Below, piece after piece: positions 27,363-41,091 of a DNA stretch of 64,000 nt (position 1 is its first letter; the number at the start of each line of letters is the position of its first letter). The notes under the pieces were generated by a model. The model saw nothing but the letters and a program-made list of their open reading frames with translations, did not search any database and was not told where the DNA came from. The position numbers were made by a program, and so were the translations under genes. The DNA comes from Neelides folsomi (taxonomy: Eukaryota; Arthropoda; Collembola; Neelipleona; Neelidae): the NCBI GenBank assembly GCA_034687125.1, contig JAQGBZ010000017.1, positions 248,001 to 312,000 of the forward strand. The letters are read 5' to 3'.

Positions 27363-30300
27363 TTATTTTAAACGTTGAGTGACGTTGGCGAGGGCGACGG
27401 CGAAGGCCTGGATGGCTGAGAAAGGATACTGGAAGTCGAGCGTATAACCAGCCGTGTCAATCCGCCCGAACTGCATCACCTAATTCATTACAACCCAGCC
27501 GTTAATTAAAATATCCAAAAAGGAAGGATTTTTAATCAAATGCTCAAAGTCCTTCATGAATTCAAATTAGATTTTTAATTAATTGCTCCACTTCCTCTCT
27601 CCATCAAGGAATAAATTCATATCAAACTTGTCTTCTCCTCCTTACCTGTTTTCCTCTAAACTCAATCTGGAAATTTTTAGCCGACTCTTGAGTGACTCGA
27701 CCTCCAAAGTCAAGTTGGTAAACTTGAGAGTTTTCATTCCACATTGGAGCTTTGTTATGCATGAGGAATTCTCTCCTCCGAGGGACCGTCATGCTATTCC
27801 CCACATTATGAATCTTTTTATTCCGCAGCTAAAAACAATATTTAATTAGAATTTTTAATTAATTGCCACATCCAGCTCGCAAATTGTTCACAGTGAAATG
27901 AATGCAAAAATGTTTATAAATGTAAATTAGCACCTTAACTCTATAGGCTTTTATTACCTTTTGCCTTAGTTGATTCTTTTGGAAAGTCTCGATATCTTTA
28001 AACAAGAAGGGGTTGAATGTCTGAGGTAAAGATCTGTAATTGAGTGCAAGGGTTGAAGGCCCAACTTGATGGCCGCTTTGGCTCGTCCCTTCCTCGTCAT
28101 CCGAACTAATGTCAATAGTTTGAGTCTCCTGACTTTTGTTGTTTTTGTTCCGCCTCCGAGAGAGGAGCGGGGAATTGGCAAAGAGTTGGCGAAACGGAGA
28201 TGAGGCAGAAGAGAGATACCCGCCTTTCTTCTTCCTCGGGGGATTCGGGGTCGAGGGGCTGCTCCGTGGTTGATGTTGAGGAGAAGCAGGAGGAATAAAA
28301 GAACTGCTAGAAGGATTTCTTTTGTTTGCTGCCATTTCTCTCCTCTTTAACAAGGGAGTCAGAAGGCCCATGGATCTCCTATGAACTGGTGGCGGCGGAG
28401 GTGTTGGATTCGGACTCGGATTTGTTACAACTTCGACACGCTCGATTGAATCTTCTGCGGGTCCAGGGCGATTGACTGATGATTTGTACGGGATTCTCGA
28501 GTTCCGTTTCATGCTTCTCCTCATCGTAAGGGTATTGGTGAATAAGTCCTTAGCTAAACTTTCTTTGTGAGTGGTTGGGAATGAGCATTTGGGGCAAGAA
28601 GCAGCTTCTTTTCCAGAATTGCTCTTCCACCAAGAGAGATCATAGGAATCCCACGACTTGCTTTTACCACAATCTTTTAATCTCGGCTTTCCATTCTCTG
28701 GAGAGATGAGTTCGGGAGGCGGCTTCTTCACAAGGACGAGTCTCTTTGGCGGCGATTGCTGGGCTCCAACTTCTCCTAATACAACATCAAGCGGAATTTG
28801 ATGAGCCGATCGAACGTTGTCTAAGAAAGAGGCGCTCATGCTCCTCCTAACATGTATTGGAGCAGCCATGGCTCCATGAACTTCACGATTCCACGGCTTT
28901 TTACTCGGACTCATCCGTATAGATGTTCTAGACGAAGAAGGATTTGTTGTGGTGGAAGTTGAGGGTTTGTCCTCGTCGATTCTTTCAATTTGAGCACGAG
29001 TGACCAAACCGTTGCGAATCATTCGTTGTTGGAAATTTTGCCTGGCTGGAACCGGCGGTGGGATCTCAACTTCAATTTCTTTCTCATTAATTTGAAGAGG
29101 CTGGAAAGAGCCGAATGCACCAGGAGACCCGAACTCGTACCCCGCGTTGTTCCGGAGATCCGGGAGGGGAGCGAGATCAACGTAGGGGAACTCATCACTA
29201 TCCACCGAGATCTCGGAAGGGTTCTTGGAGAGTCGTCGACCCTCAGGCTGGGAATCTTGAGATCGAAGGAAACAACGGTTGGTGGGGACAATAGGCGGAG
29301 CCTCTTGATGGTGAATGACGAATTCGTCCGCAGCTCCCGAATCCCCTCCAAGAAGAACCGAAAATTCCTCTTCGCCCTCAGCTTCCCCTTGGTACTGGGA
29401 GTTTAGCAGATAGCCCAGCTGAGTGTCGGGGCTGAGAAAAATGTCGTCGCGGAGCTCGGTGATGAGAAGGGTCATTTGTCTCGGCTGGAGATGGAGAAGA
29501 GACGTTTTGTACGTCACCTGGCCGAGGTTCTCAGGAAGGTTGAGGGAAAGACCATTGATTTTAAATTTCGTCCCCCAGATATTGGATGTCACCTCGACGA
29601 GGCGGAGATTCTGAATAAATTATTACAATAATTACCACACTTCATCATGCACTAATGCGAGGAGAATATCGTATTATAAAATATGCGTAAAATTATTTTT
29701 TGAGAAAGTTGTCCCCTTACTTCTGGAAGAACATCGTTGTACACAAGCTGTGCCGGAGTCGAAGTAACGTCGGGCGGAACGTGCAACCCGTTCCACATCT
29801 GTTCCCATTCCCGTTCGGCCTCGAGTCTCCGTTCTCGCTCCCGCTCTCTCTGTCGATTCCGATGTCGTTTCCTTTGCATGCGGGGACTGGCACATAACTC
29901 AACTTCTTCCGACTCGGACGAGTCGGTGAAATCTACGAGATCTTCTTCCCGATGTCTCCTTTCAGAATCCATCGTTCCTCGGCGGACCGGCGGCCAAATT
30001 GCACTCTTCGGCCTTTCTGCTCCTTTAATAAGAAAGCTTGATTTAAAACTTTGATCTGTTTTCTTTTGAGCTCCAATGTCTTTGAGGATCATTTTTCTTT
30101 TATTTAAAAGAAAGATTTGTATGGGTGGGAGGGAATCCGCTTACCTTCGGCAGTTTGAGGATCAAAAATGACGAATTCTGGGCGTATCTTTGATGTTCGC
30201 TTTCCTTTGAGAATGGGAATGAGACCTCCAAGGTATTCGAGGTAGAGCGTGTAGACCGTGCCGGGACTCTGACTTGATTCTTCCTCATGACGGATCATGG

Positions 30301-33300
30301 TGCAATGGAGACGGAGATTCCCGCCCGGCGGGTGGCTCACAAACTCCCTCAGGTCTTTTGTGTTCGGATTTGGCAGAATTGACTATGAAAAGATTTCCAA
30401 GAAATAAAAAGATTTTCATTAAATGAAAAGAAATAGTTTAGAGGGAGAAAGCGAAGAAGGTGAATTGAATTTATGTCTCTTACGAGTATCGTTTGCGTGT
30501 GAAGGGAGGAAATTAAAGCTCTGACTGGGAGAGGAAGAGGAAGGTGCGAGACACACGTCTCAGTGCTCAACGACTTGTAGATTGCCAGTCGACAGAGGAG
30601 CTGAAGACTCGCGATCCGCTTTGACACCCATCCGACGTGGATCAACTAAAGAAAATTGAATTCCACTTTACTGCTCCTCTCACTCTCATCGGGAACTTAC
30701 TTTTCCCGTAGCGACGAAAATCCGTTTGTCGTTGTGGCCCCATGTCAGTGCCGTTATCGGGGCCTGGAAAAAGAAAAAGTTTTTATTTTATTTTCCATAT
30801 TACTCAATTTGCAATTCAATGGAAATTTTTCACTTATTTATGAATCCCAATGGAATTTAATTCATTGGCGCGCTTAATTCAATTCCGAATCAATAATCTT
30901 ACCTGAGTATGAGGAATGAGGACGTTGAGGACCCTGGTTCCCAAATGGTCGTAAAAGGCTAAGGAATTGATGTAGTGATGAACGCGGACGCCGGATTCGT
31001 CGAGGCTCTCAAGCGGACGAGTTCCGGCAACCGCGAGGACTTCGCCTGAATTGCTCCACTCCATGAAAATCCCCTGCATCCCCGTATGGATGGTAATGGG
31101 GGAAACGTCGTCGTAGCTCCTCATGAGAAAGATGATTCCGTTCCGAAAACTAACGGCTAAAATGAAATGTCGCCGGCGATCCACTGAAAAATTGCTTCCG
31201 GTCGACGGCTCGCCATCGTCATTCTCCTCCATTTTAAACTTCTCACAACTCCATGACATGGATCCAATGGGAGACTCCACACACAATTGGACTTGGGACA
31301 CCATCATGCCATGGACGTCCATCACTATCACTTGCCCATTACTCGTTCCAAAATATACCTTTAAACCATTGGAACAATTAATTACATTTCTAACAATTAA
31401 ACAACATTCATTACAATTTGGACAAATGCATAAAATGATTGTTATTGCTCAAGCTGTAAGTTCAGATTATATGAGACTGGAAGAGTTTAGTGGATCTCAT
31501 GTATAATAAGAATTTGTTATGGGCGGATATATTAAAAGGACAATTAGGTAGAGACATAAATTTTATCTAATGTTTAGTGGTTGGTTCGGAACGGGGTGAA
31601 ATTGGTCTTGTGAATTCGCCAGCGGTTATAAATGAGACAGTAAATGAGCGTCCGAACCATTGTGTCGTCAGGAGTCCAAATCCCGCATGTGATCGTAGAG
31701 TCCAAGTTGAGCATGGAAGACCAATAACGTTGGCCTGCGACGGAGCCGACAAGGACGAACCCATCCTGATTTATCATCGAGTTAGAAGGAGCTTGGGGAT
31801 CTTTGTTTACTATTAGATCTATTTGATTTTACCTGGTAGCAGATGAGGGCCATTCGGCCATCATGAGACCACGAGAAGTGAGTGACTGGCGTGCTCCGAT
31901 CATTAATGAGCTCAATACTCCACCGCCCTTCGAATTTAATCCAAACGAAAATGATGCCTGAAGAGTCACAGGAAGCGAGCTTTTGGTACGGCTCATTCCA
32001 TTGAACAAGCGTAATCTGTAATTACGTCAGAGGATAATTAGTAATTAGAATCACCCGTTCATTCCAACCAGAAACCCCTGGACTCAATTTCCTCTTTCAC
32101 GGAACTTCGGACCAAATTAATTGGCTCTTTGTGAAAATCAATAATATCATGTTCATAGTTTTCTATTTATCTTTCTAGTAATATCTTGAACATCGCACAC
32201 TTGAACTTATTCCAACTGAGCAAGTATTATTGGTGAGTGTGAGGTTAAATGTTTATATTGAGAATGGGGAAATAAATAAAAGGTTAGTCAATACCTATGT
32301 ATACAGTTATACGGGCATTATATTAATGGACGGTGTGAGTGACAGGAAAGTTAATAATTGCCAAAGAGCTCCATTTACTCTCATGTTTAATCGTAAATGG
32401 AAAGTAGAGAAGAGGCGAAACGTCATTAGTTTCAACTAACGGACCCCAATTGACGACGAGTTGTTCGCCGTACTTTATTGACTCTTTGACGCGACCGCCA
32501 CTTCCCCGATTGAAAGGGCTCTAATGAAGAAAAAGCGAAGGCCAGTTGGGTAATTGGATGAGTGCTTTCCCAAACCCAAAATCAAAGACAACTTGGGTAA
32601 TCCACTTCCCTTAAAATTATATTTAGAACTAAATTGCGTCTCACAGTGGTCTCTACAACATGGATTACCCTAATTCCTTTTCTTCCCTGTAATGAACTAC
32701 AAACTCCCGGAATCCTCAAGCCCGCATTCAATATATAAGTATGTAGGCTAATGGAATTGAATTTAAATGGCCTTCACTCAATTATTCATCAACAAAATAA
32801 GTATGAAATGAGCTGAGCTTCGTCGATTCAACTTGTAATTCACTTGTGACGTTTATTTATATGGCGGCCCATTTATTTAAACAGCCTTATTTGAGTTATT
32901 TGATAAAAAGAAAGTGAACTTGATTAACAATTAATTTTCTTTCAACTTATTAATTTTCCAATTATCTTTAAATGAGACTCGTAATAGTTTTTCTTCAACT
33001 TTTTTTTGGAAAGATTTACTTTAAACTGAATTTCTTTTTAATTTAAAAATTGGCCCTTTCTCCACTCACAAAAGTTAGGACATTAAACTTAATAAAATGT
33101 CAACTTTTATGTTTTTCTTTCATAAAAGAAAAGTGACGCACTCAGGATCGGAGTTATGTCCATTCCATTCCTTTAAGAATTTATACGCAATTGTGAAGCA
33201 ATAATAGAAAATAAGTGTTATTAAATGGGTTAAACTCACGGGGATCACAATTAATTTATTAATCCCCTTGTGCCCAACGGGGAAATTACATAAAAACTAC

Positions 33301-36300
33301 CTGAGTTCGTTAAGAATTCCAATTCATTGGAGAGGTTTTGAAAAAGAGCTCCATATAATTTTATTTTTATACTTAATGATACATTTACTTTTACAGCAAC
33401 GTGTGAATGTTAAGTAACATACATGTTCTTAACACTGTTGGTCCACTATGGCACTTTTCCCTCGTGCTTTCTCAATTTTACAATTTGGGTCAATTGTACG
33501 CACGTAGGAATTCTTGGTCTTTTCTTACAAGCACAAGTGCATTATGAGAGTTTCTAAACATTGAATTGCCCAAGAGGAAATGGAGAGATTCTCAGAAAGT
33601 CGAATTTTCCCATAGGGGATTTTATTTCACTTTATTCCCCCCTTTCGCCTCATCTCATGAATCGACGGCCAACGTTCCTCTACTTCTCCGCTCTCAAATG
33701 AAAAGAACTTGGGCTGCGGGGAATTTTATTGTTATCTCCAAGTTGAATTCAAAAAATTAATCGGATCCAACAGGGGAACGTGATCCAATTGAGCACGCAA
33801 GACGTCCGTTACCTCATTTCCTCAAATTTCATCTCATTTTAATTACTTCCTCAGCCTCTCCAAATTCTCATTTCCTTCCTCATTAATTCAAGACGGGATT
33901 AGGATTGGAGAATAAAAATAAAAAGGGCTGGCGGTGTTGCGTTGTAATGACGATTTTGTCACCAAATTGCACCGCTCTGGGACCCAATGTTATCTGACAC
34001 TTGATAAGAGTCAATTTGTCGTAAAAAAGTGTCGAGAATAGTAAGGATAGAAAGAACCGTCGTGGGACTGACTGATAAGGAATGATAAACCGATGGGTTC
34101 TCTATAGGCTAATCCCCCCACGATAGTGAAATGGGAGATAAAGATGAAATATTTTCTTTCTCCTCCCTACTTCCGAATTGATCGATCGAAACTCCCCGGG
34201 GCGCCCCATTAATGTATTAGCCCATCTTCTCCTTCTTCCCCCATTCATTATGAAATCACTAAAGGAGTTCCATGCAAAGTCCTAAATTTGACTTCATATC
34301 GCAAAGATCCCATATAAGATCCACCAACTGATCAATTTCCTTTTTAGAGTATTAAATTCATTCTTATGTCCACGGGAATATGAGCGGATGGAAAATAAAA
34401 ATACTGTGGTGAATTCATCTCTAATGGATCTTCCTCATTCCTTTCTCAAAGAACCATCCCATGCATCAATTTTCTGAGTAAAATGTCAAAAACCATGTTA
34501 TTTATACCAAAACCAATGATTTTTCCTTCGTCATATAAGTCATTCTTCTTTAATGGTCCATTAAGAAAATGTGTGGAAGATATGCGTATGATATGCCTTT
34601 CATGTATTGCGTTCATAACTCGCATATAAAAATACATAAAATACATATTACGCCTTGGAATAGACTAAAATTTATCCAATACTACCAAATTGGTATATAT
34701 GGTACATTATGATATGAGGAATATGAAAGAATATAAGAATGTGGAATGTAAATACGTCGATATTCCAATACGTATTATGTATGCTTACACACGACATTTT
34801 ATTTATTGTTAGTATTACTTAGAAGGGATAAAACTGGAAATTGGGGGATATATTGAAAAATTTGCATTATCAATCAAACGATCAAATTCTGGGGGAGTGA
34901 TTGTATTTTTCCATTAGTTTCAACTTGATGGAGGAAAAGATGAAGTTTATTGACATCTCATAAAAGAGGGATGGAAGTGTGAGGGCCGTGCAGGTTGGGG
35001 AGAAACATCGGAATTTATTAAAAGTTAAAAAGGAGGAAAGGGGTGATGAGTTTTGGATGAACGATTTGCGGAGTCGAAGTTGCCAGAGAAGGGGGAACGA
35101 ACCTTTATTTGGATTCAAGAGAGTAGAAACTCCCGGTCGTTTTAATGAGAAAACCCCATTCGCAATTCACAGACTCTCAATAGAAGCTCAAGAGGGATTG
35201 ATATGAAAAACTTTCCCTTCCACTTTGACCCCTTGCATTGGAGCTCTCGGGTGTGACGAGACGCGTGTCATGGATTAACAGCCAATTTGCCTCCTCGGTT
35301 CATGGAGATCCCCTTTAAGGCTCTTTTAATACTGCCAACAGACCCATCTTTATTTACTACTTCGGCTCATCGGAGAAAGTTTCGAGGTTTCCCATCTTAC
35401 CCACTTCAGACGGAAGCCATAAATTAATGGAATGTGCGGAAAATGTCGGTAAATAATAAAGAAGAAGTTTCTCGAGTTCCTTCATATTGTAAGTCCATTT
35501 TCAAGGTTGTTCGTCGTATTAAGCCTTCATCGCTCCAAATAATTTCCGAAGTTTAATACTATGCAAAACTGTGCAAACCACGGTGGGAGTAAATCACATT
35601 ACGCTAACTGACGGGGATATAACATAGTAAGCGTATGAATAAGTTATATAAGTAGAGTACATTGGGCGGAGATAGGGGATCTCATCATAAATCACATTTT
35701 AATACTTTCATCCGCTTTTACTCAACTTTCCCGCTGAGAGATTATTTGGAAGTGAAGATTCTTTCATAATAAACCCTCTCTCACAGATTAGGTATTCAAA
35801 TGTAAAGTGGGGCTGTGAAAGTCAATTTACATTTTCTTCAAGGAATATTACACTCCAACAAAGACTAAACTTTGGCGACAATGATTTTATTATCAAGCCT
35901 GAGACTGAAGTCTTATTAAATGTATACGGACATAATCTATTTATCTCGGATGTGTGCTCATTAGTAAAAAGAGAATCGCTTGCCTGAGCACGGTGACCTC
36001 GGAGGTTGTAATTCGTCCTCGTTGGAACTTCTGAGTTTTTCTTCCAAGTTGAGGTTGAGAAGGTGACGCCAAGGATACCCCGGACGTTGCCAGTAGCCAG
36101 CCAACCTTCCTGGTAGTAATGAGTTCGGTTCAGCTTCCAACCCTCCTCCTGAAATTACAATCAAGACCCATTTACACCAACTGGTTATGAATTCAAATCT
36201 CCTTTTATGAATTATTGAATTTCTCCTAATGAGGATCTTTATTTCTTTACGATCTCATACTTTGTTCCATTTATCCTTATTGGATCTTTTATGTAAGGGC

Positions 36301-39300
36301 GTAAATATTAGGTATAATAAAATATGGATTACCATCTATATGATATAATATCCGGAAAGTAATATACAGGAAATTGTAAGGAAAGGAAAGGAAAACCACA
36401 AAAAAGAATATTTGACCTTGAATATTTCCTAAATTCTCATTGTTCAATTGAAGACATAATTTATAATTTGATAATAGAGACATAGCATTATAGTAGTAAG
36501 TTTATAAAAGATCAAAATTTATGAACTTGAATGTCTGGGAGTTCCTAAATATCCTTCAAACTCCAATATTGTTATTAAACAAGTCAGGTTCCGATTCATG
36601 CTCAATGAATTTATATAAACTTATAAAGATGTATGAAACTGAAGATTTATTTGGGGCAGTGAAACCATTTTTCTGATGTATGAGGAAGTTTATAAATACT
36701 AACAGGAGACTGAAATATTGGAAGCAACATAAGATTCATGAAATCATGGACGTGTATCTGATCCTAAATTTGGGCCGAAGCCACACAATACATTGGGATA
36801 AATATAAAAGACCAACGCGATCCATAAATTGTGTATCGCGTTTAGATTGCCCGAGATTGTGTTGAAGAGATTGGAAGGTGGATTAATTTTATTCCATGTC
36901 CGTCCGCCCTTTCTCAAAAAATAAATGTCAAAATATGAGGTCTTCATCGACTGAATTGAAATTCAAGCCGAGGGACTGTGGAGGAACGGGGAGAAACAGG
37001 GAGGAGAAAGGAGCGTATGACTCCATTATTATGACTCCACCCGCCTCTCACCCTTCATGTCTCCCTCTGGGGAAGGTGGAGGGTTCGTGGCCTTTTTAAA
37101 AGCACAGCTTCTTTAATATTTAATAACTAATGGGTTCCTTAACTCACGTTTTAATCTCCCGTCCTCTCGAGAGGAACTTTCTATTTATTTTTCCGGAGAG
37201 TTTGAAAGGAGGTCTTAAATTTTTCATCAACTCGCATTCGTCGCTCTTCCCCCTTTTTTCTAAAAAAGAATTCTTTTGACATTCTCCCAGTTTTTTTGTG
37301 TGTAAATACCACAAGAATACGTAAAGATATCTGAGGACTCCTTTCATCTCTTCAAAGAACAATACAAAGTTAGGTAATTTAACAATTCACCACCACACGG
37401 CCGAATAAACTTTTTCTTCACCGTGTTGAAGTTCTGAGGGAATTACTTGTATAATCCGAAGGGATAAATGTAGATTTACCATTTCAACGGTTTTGATGTT
37501 GAGCAAATGAGAAAAACGTGCAGGATATACTTAATATCCGACTTAGTCCCATGTGTTTTATACTAATGTACATAAAATAAATACAAAGTAATTCAGGTTA
37601 TATTGTGAAAAGGAGAATTAAAGATATATTTACATAGACCGCTATATACCTATTTCCTATACTCTACACTCTACTTAAGATTAGCTAGACCTTGTAGATA
37701 AGTATATGCACCTTATACGCTATAAGGATTATTGTTGGAGTTGGAATTAATTCGGTTTTATGTCCATTAGGTTGGTTAGGTTTCTGGGATTTGGGGAGAG
37801 CGAATGGAAACCGCGAGACATCTGTAGCTAATACAACTTCATCTTTTGTGTTGTATTGACAAGGTCTGAGGACATTGAGGAGAGTGATGTCGGGGAGAGT
37901 GCAGAGAGATCACGGGCCAAGGGAGACTCATCAGTTGTCGAGACCCCAAAAAAGGTATAGAGATAGCTATGTTAGAGGAACTTCCCCTCTCGCGTTAAGA
38001 AGATTACCTTTCTCCTCCATCCGCCTCCTTCCGCATTATCTGAATTCGGAATTCGGAGGGGGAATCTTATCACATATTCTGCCCCATGTTTGGACCCCTA
38101 GACCTCCCCAAGTTGTTCCTTTAAGATAGGAACCTGTCTTACCTAATAACACCCAACAGCTACTCCCAGTACAATATCCAATCTTGGTCGGAGTCGGAGA
38201 GGGAGCGAGAGAGATTTGAAACATAAATCCTCTTTTTAAAGACCTTTCTCTTCCCTTCATGTCAAGGTCCTGAAATTATTACAAAGAGCCACTCACAAGG
38301 CCGCACCGCTCCTTTTCGACCCAATCAACTTGGAGAAACTAGCTGCTGTAAATGAAAGGAAATTTCAGGAAATCTTGATGTATTTTCTTCATTTTTTAGC
38401 AATCTCTTGATGGGGTAAATAAATCCAATATGAACACGAAGCATTTTTTCTTGGAACTTTCCATGTGTTTAGTTTTTTTCCTTTCATACTATTTGCAGAT
38501 GTGAAATAAAGAAGAAGAATGGAAGTGGCAAAAGGGGAAAGTTCGGTTTATTGAGAATAAACTTTACCATTTTGACCACAATTCATAATTACTTTCTTCG
38601 CCTCTCTAAGAAACTTTGAACCCCAGGACAAAGCTTTGGCTAAATAAACTATTAATTCCCCCCTTTCTTCCATTAACTACTCCAATGAGCTTGGGCTGTG
38701 ACGACCAAGTATTAAATTTCTATTATATTCTGGAAATTAGTTTACCTAATGGCTTTACCATTTAAAAATCTCTCAACTTTTGGACCATTTTGAAAAGAAG
38801 ACCCGGCGGCATTTCGTGGAGGGAAGAAAGTGAAATCAGAACTTTTTTACTTAATGACGCACCCAGCTTTTTAAATCCACTTTCAGGGAATGCTCTCCGG
38901 GTAAAATCTTCCCCTCCCGAGAATTCGTTAGAAGGTCAATTAAGAGAAATTTATGTTGGCGCAGAGAAGATGGAGTCGCTCTTTTCATACAGACCCCAAT
39001 CCCATCTCAAAAATTTATTTCATTCAGGTCTTCTGGAGAATAATGCAGGTCTATTAATTAAGAAAGGGGGTGATTAAGCAGGGAATTTCAACTCAATCTC
39101 CATACTGAACACTATCCGTCTGTCAAGAACTTGGGAGTGAAAAGGAAGAATAGCCAAATCAATAAAATGGGTTACATTTTCTCCCACACTCTCCCGAAAA
39201 GCCCGAATGGTCCGTCGAGTTCTTATCACCCCCATCTCAGTCCACTTACCTCCCCAACACTCGGTCTAATCATTTGCTCCATCATTGTTATTAATAGAAG

Positions 39301-41091
39301 CCCATTCTTCCATGGAATTCGATTACAGTCAGTTAATTTTACTTGTTTAACAACGTTTTATTGTAGAGAATATCAGGACTCCTCGGGGCTTAGGAAATGA
39401 GTTTCGCATTCGAATGAACTCAATTCATTATTCCCCTCTTTCACTCTAGCCATTTACAACTTTTACCCTATAATATAATATTATTATTCAGATTCAATCT
39501 CTTGTGTCTCTGATCTGACATTGAGTGGCTTGTATTGTATAACATCTTATTATTTACATGCAGTTACTGATAAAAAGTATAGTAGCTTAAATTACAGTAT
39601 ATGCAGTACTTAAGAATAGAAGTGAAGGAAAACTTTTTAATAAGCATTTCTTATCAAAATAAGCTCCAGACATAAAATAGCAATAACCTCGCTTGCCGAC
39701 TTAAGTTTTGAAAGGGCATGGAAGCATTCTTAAGAATTTATTATTCCTTTGCGAATTGGAGAAACAAAGCTAAATGAATAATTCATTTTACATAATATAT
39801 TCGACCAATAAACAAATGAGCTATGCATAATAAATATTATTTTAATCTCGTTATAAATGCTCAAAACTTTCATGTCCATTCGGCAGATCGGATCGAGTAG
39901 GGTATTATTTTCAAATTGCATTTTATAAAGAATATGAGAATCGTTGAGCAATATTAAAAAGCAACAAATGTTCTCGTCTTTCCGAATACAAATAACAGAC
40001 CGTATCCCCAAACAGGTTTACGCTTCAAATATTTAATAACGACATTCAGAAGTCGTTCCGTCCCCGGCTCTTCCTCTGATAGCCTCCACTTTCACAGAAG
40101 AATTCACCTGCCTCGATTCGATGGCATTTCAATCCAATAAATGTGCGTTCAAATTCAAAGTTTCTTTCTATGGATAAACTAATGTTGGGGAAAGTGAATG
40201 GTTTGAAAGTCTCCTGCCATTCAGAGATTCAATTATCCAATAATCCATAACGCGAGTGGCAATTAGGACCAGCCCCTCTTCCAGCCCTTGAAGCCAAAAT
40301 CTGATCGAGAGGGGTTGGTATTGTAAATACATACATTGAAGCAGAACGAATCCCAAAGGGAAGCTCGACCGCAGTTGCCCCACGAGAAAGATACAAATAA
40401 AAGATACGGAGAGATATGCTTTTGTGAATAATGACATTACTTTAAATAGGGAAGAGAAATGGAGAGGGTCAATGTCAAGTCGGTGGCTCAAAAACGAAAT
40501 TAAATTCTTTATCAACTCCCACTTAATTAAACTTTCATTTTCAATGCAACTTTGCAAATATGGGAGTTTACACTTTTGAATGAAATTCATAGAATTCACC
40601 CTTTGGCCAAAGTTTTAGAATTAAAATGTTCCCAAAAAGTTTGTTTATCAATAGTGCAGAAATAAATTATAAAGGTAGATATATGTAAATATTCAATAGC
40701 TTAAAGGTTCCTGAGTTAAGTATCTTATGAAATATTAATATTTCTCTTATTATAAAGTAGGTTTATATTTATGAATTTCTCCTGTCCTCCTTTTCACCCA
40801 TCAACGTCAAATTGAAGGTGACTCGGCCCAAAACTTTTCCCTCGTAAGAGTTCATGGCTTCAAAGGGTTGGAGTATTCTGCGAGCGGAAAATTGATCTTA
40901 TTTGGCAAGGTGTGAGGAAGAGGGAAAAGCTCCCTGTTTGACAGATCATTTATCTTCTCTGTCGATTCCATCGCTATCGAATTGTTTACCTCTGATGTCC
41001 CGAGATCGTCAGGAACTTTTCCCATCCAGGACATGGAGAGGATCGTGCAGTCGGTCTTCGCATTGATCGACTTCTCAAAGTGGAGATGCAT
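27363..41091 (-). CDS. TULP4: Tubby-like protein 4 (WD40 - SOCS box - tubby)
   Basis: TULP4 combines WD40 repeats, a SOCS box and a split tubby domain, and is thought to be a substrate adaptor of Cullin-RING ubiquitin ligases (family inference). Twelve exons on the minus strand close exactly to 1243 aa: 40990-41091, 35984-36148, 31833-32015, 31658-31765, 30903-31358, 30701-30763, 30484-30645, 30145-30382, 29721-30022, 27958-29610, 27646-27828 and 27363-27479. Hallmarks: EGWLATGN and [15 protein letters not shown] (WD40, residues about 45-120), [33 protein letters not shown], the SOCS-like [16 protein letters not shown] (about 364-380), and the first tubby part with [21 protein letters not shown] and [26 protein letters not shown] and [13 protein letters not shown] follow, then a long Pro/Ser-rich disordered insert (about 650-1140). 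The C-terminal tubby segment is [20 protein letters not shown], ending [10 protein letters not shown]. Two introns exceed 3.9 kb, one with a GC donor. Confidence 0.96.
32016..35983 (-). other. TULP4 intron 2, 3968 bp, GC-AG type
   Basis: The intron between coding exons 2 and 3. On the minus strand the donor reads CAG then GCAAGCG, and the acceptor reads TAATTACAG. The interior is A/T-rich with scattered less A/T-rich blocks. Small open frames such as 33566-33760 and 34979-35206 show no family resemblance. No transposon ends were recognised. Confidence 0.75.
36149..40989 (-). other. TULP4 intron 1, 4841 bp
   Basis: The intron separating the first coding exon from the WD40 exons, with a GTAAAC donor and a TAATTTCAG acceptor on the minus strand. 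Open frames on both strands (for example 38790-39077 plus and 40168-40599 minus) lack recognisable domains. Blocks near 37850-38260 and 38790-39060 are less A/T-rich and could be regulatory. Nothing else was identified. Confidence 0.7.

Noticed and set aside
40168-40599. 143-codon minus-strand frame inside TULP4 intron 1
   Set aside because: No domain or compositional sign of a gene, no splice or promoter context, and it sits within a well-supported intron.
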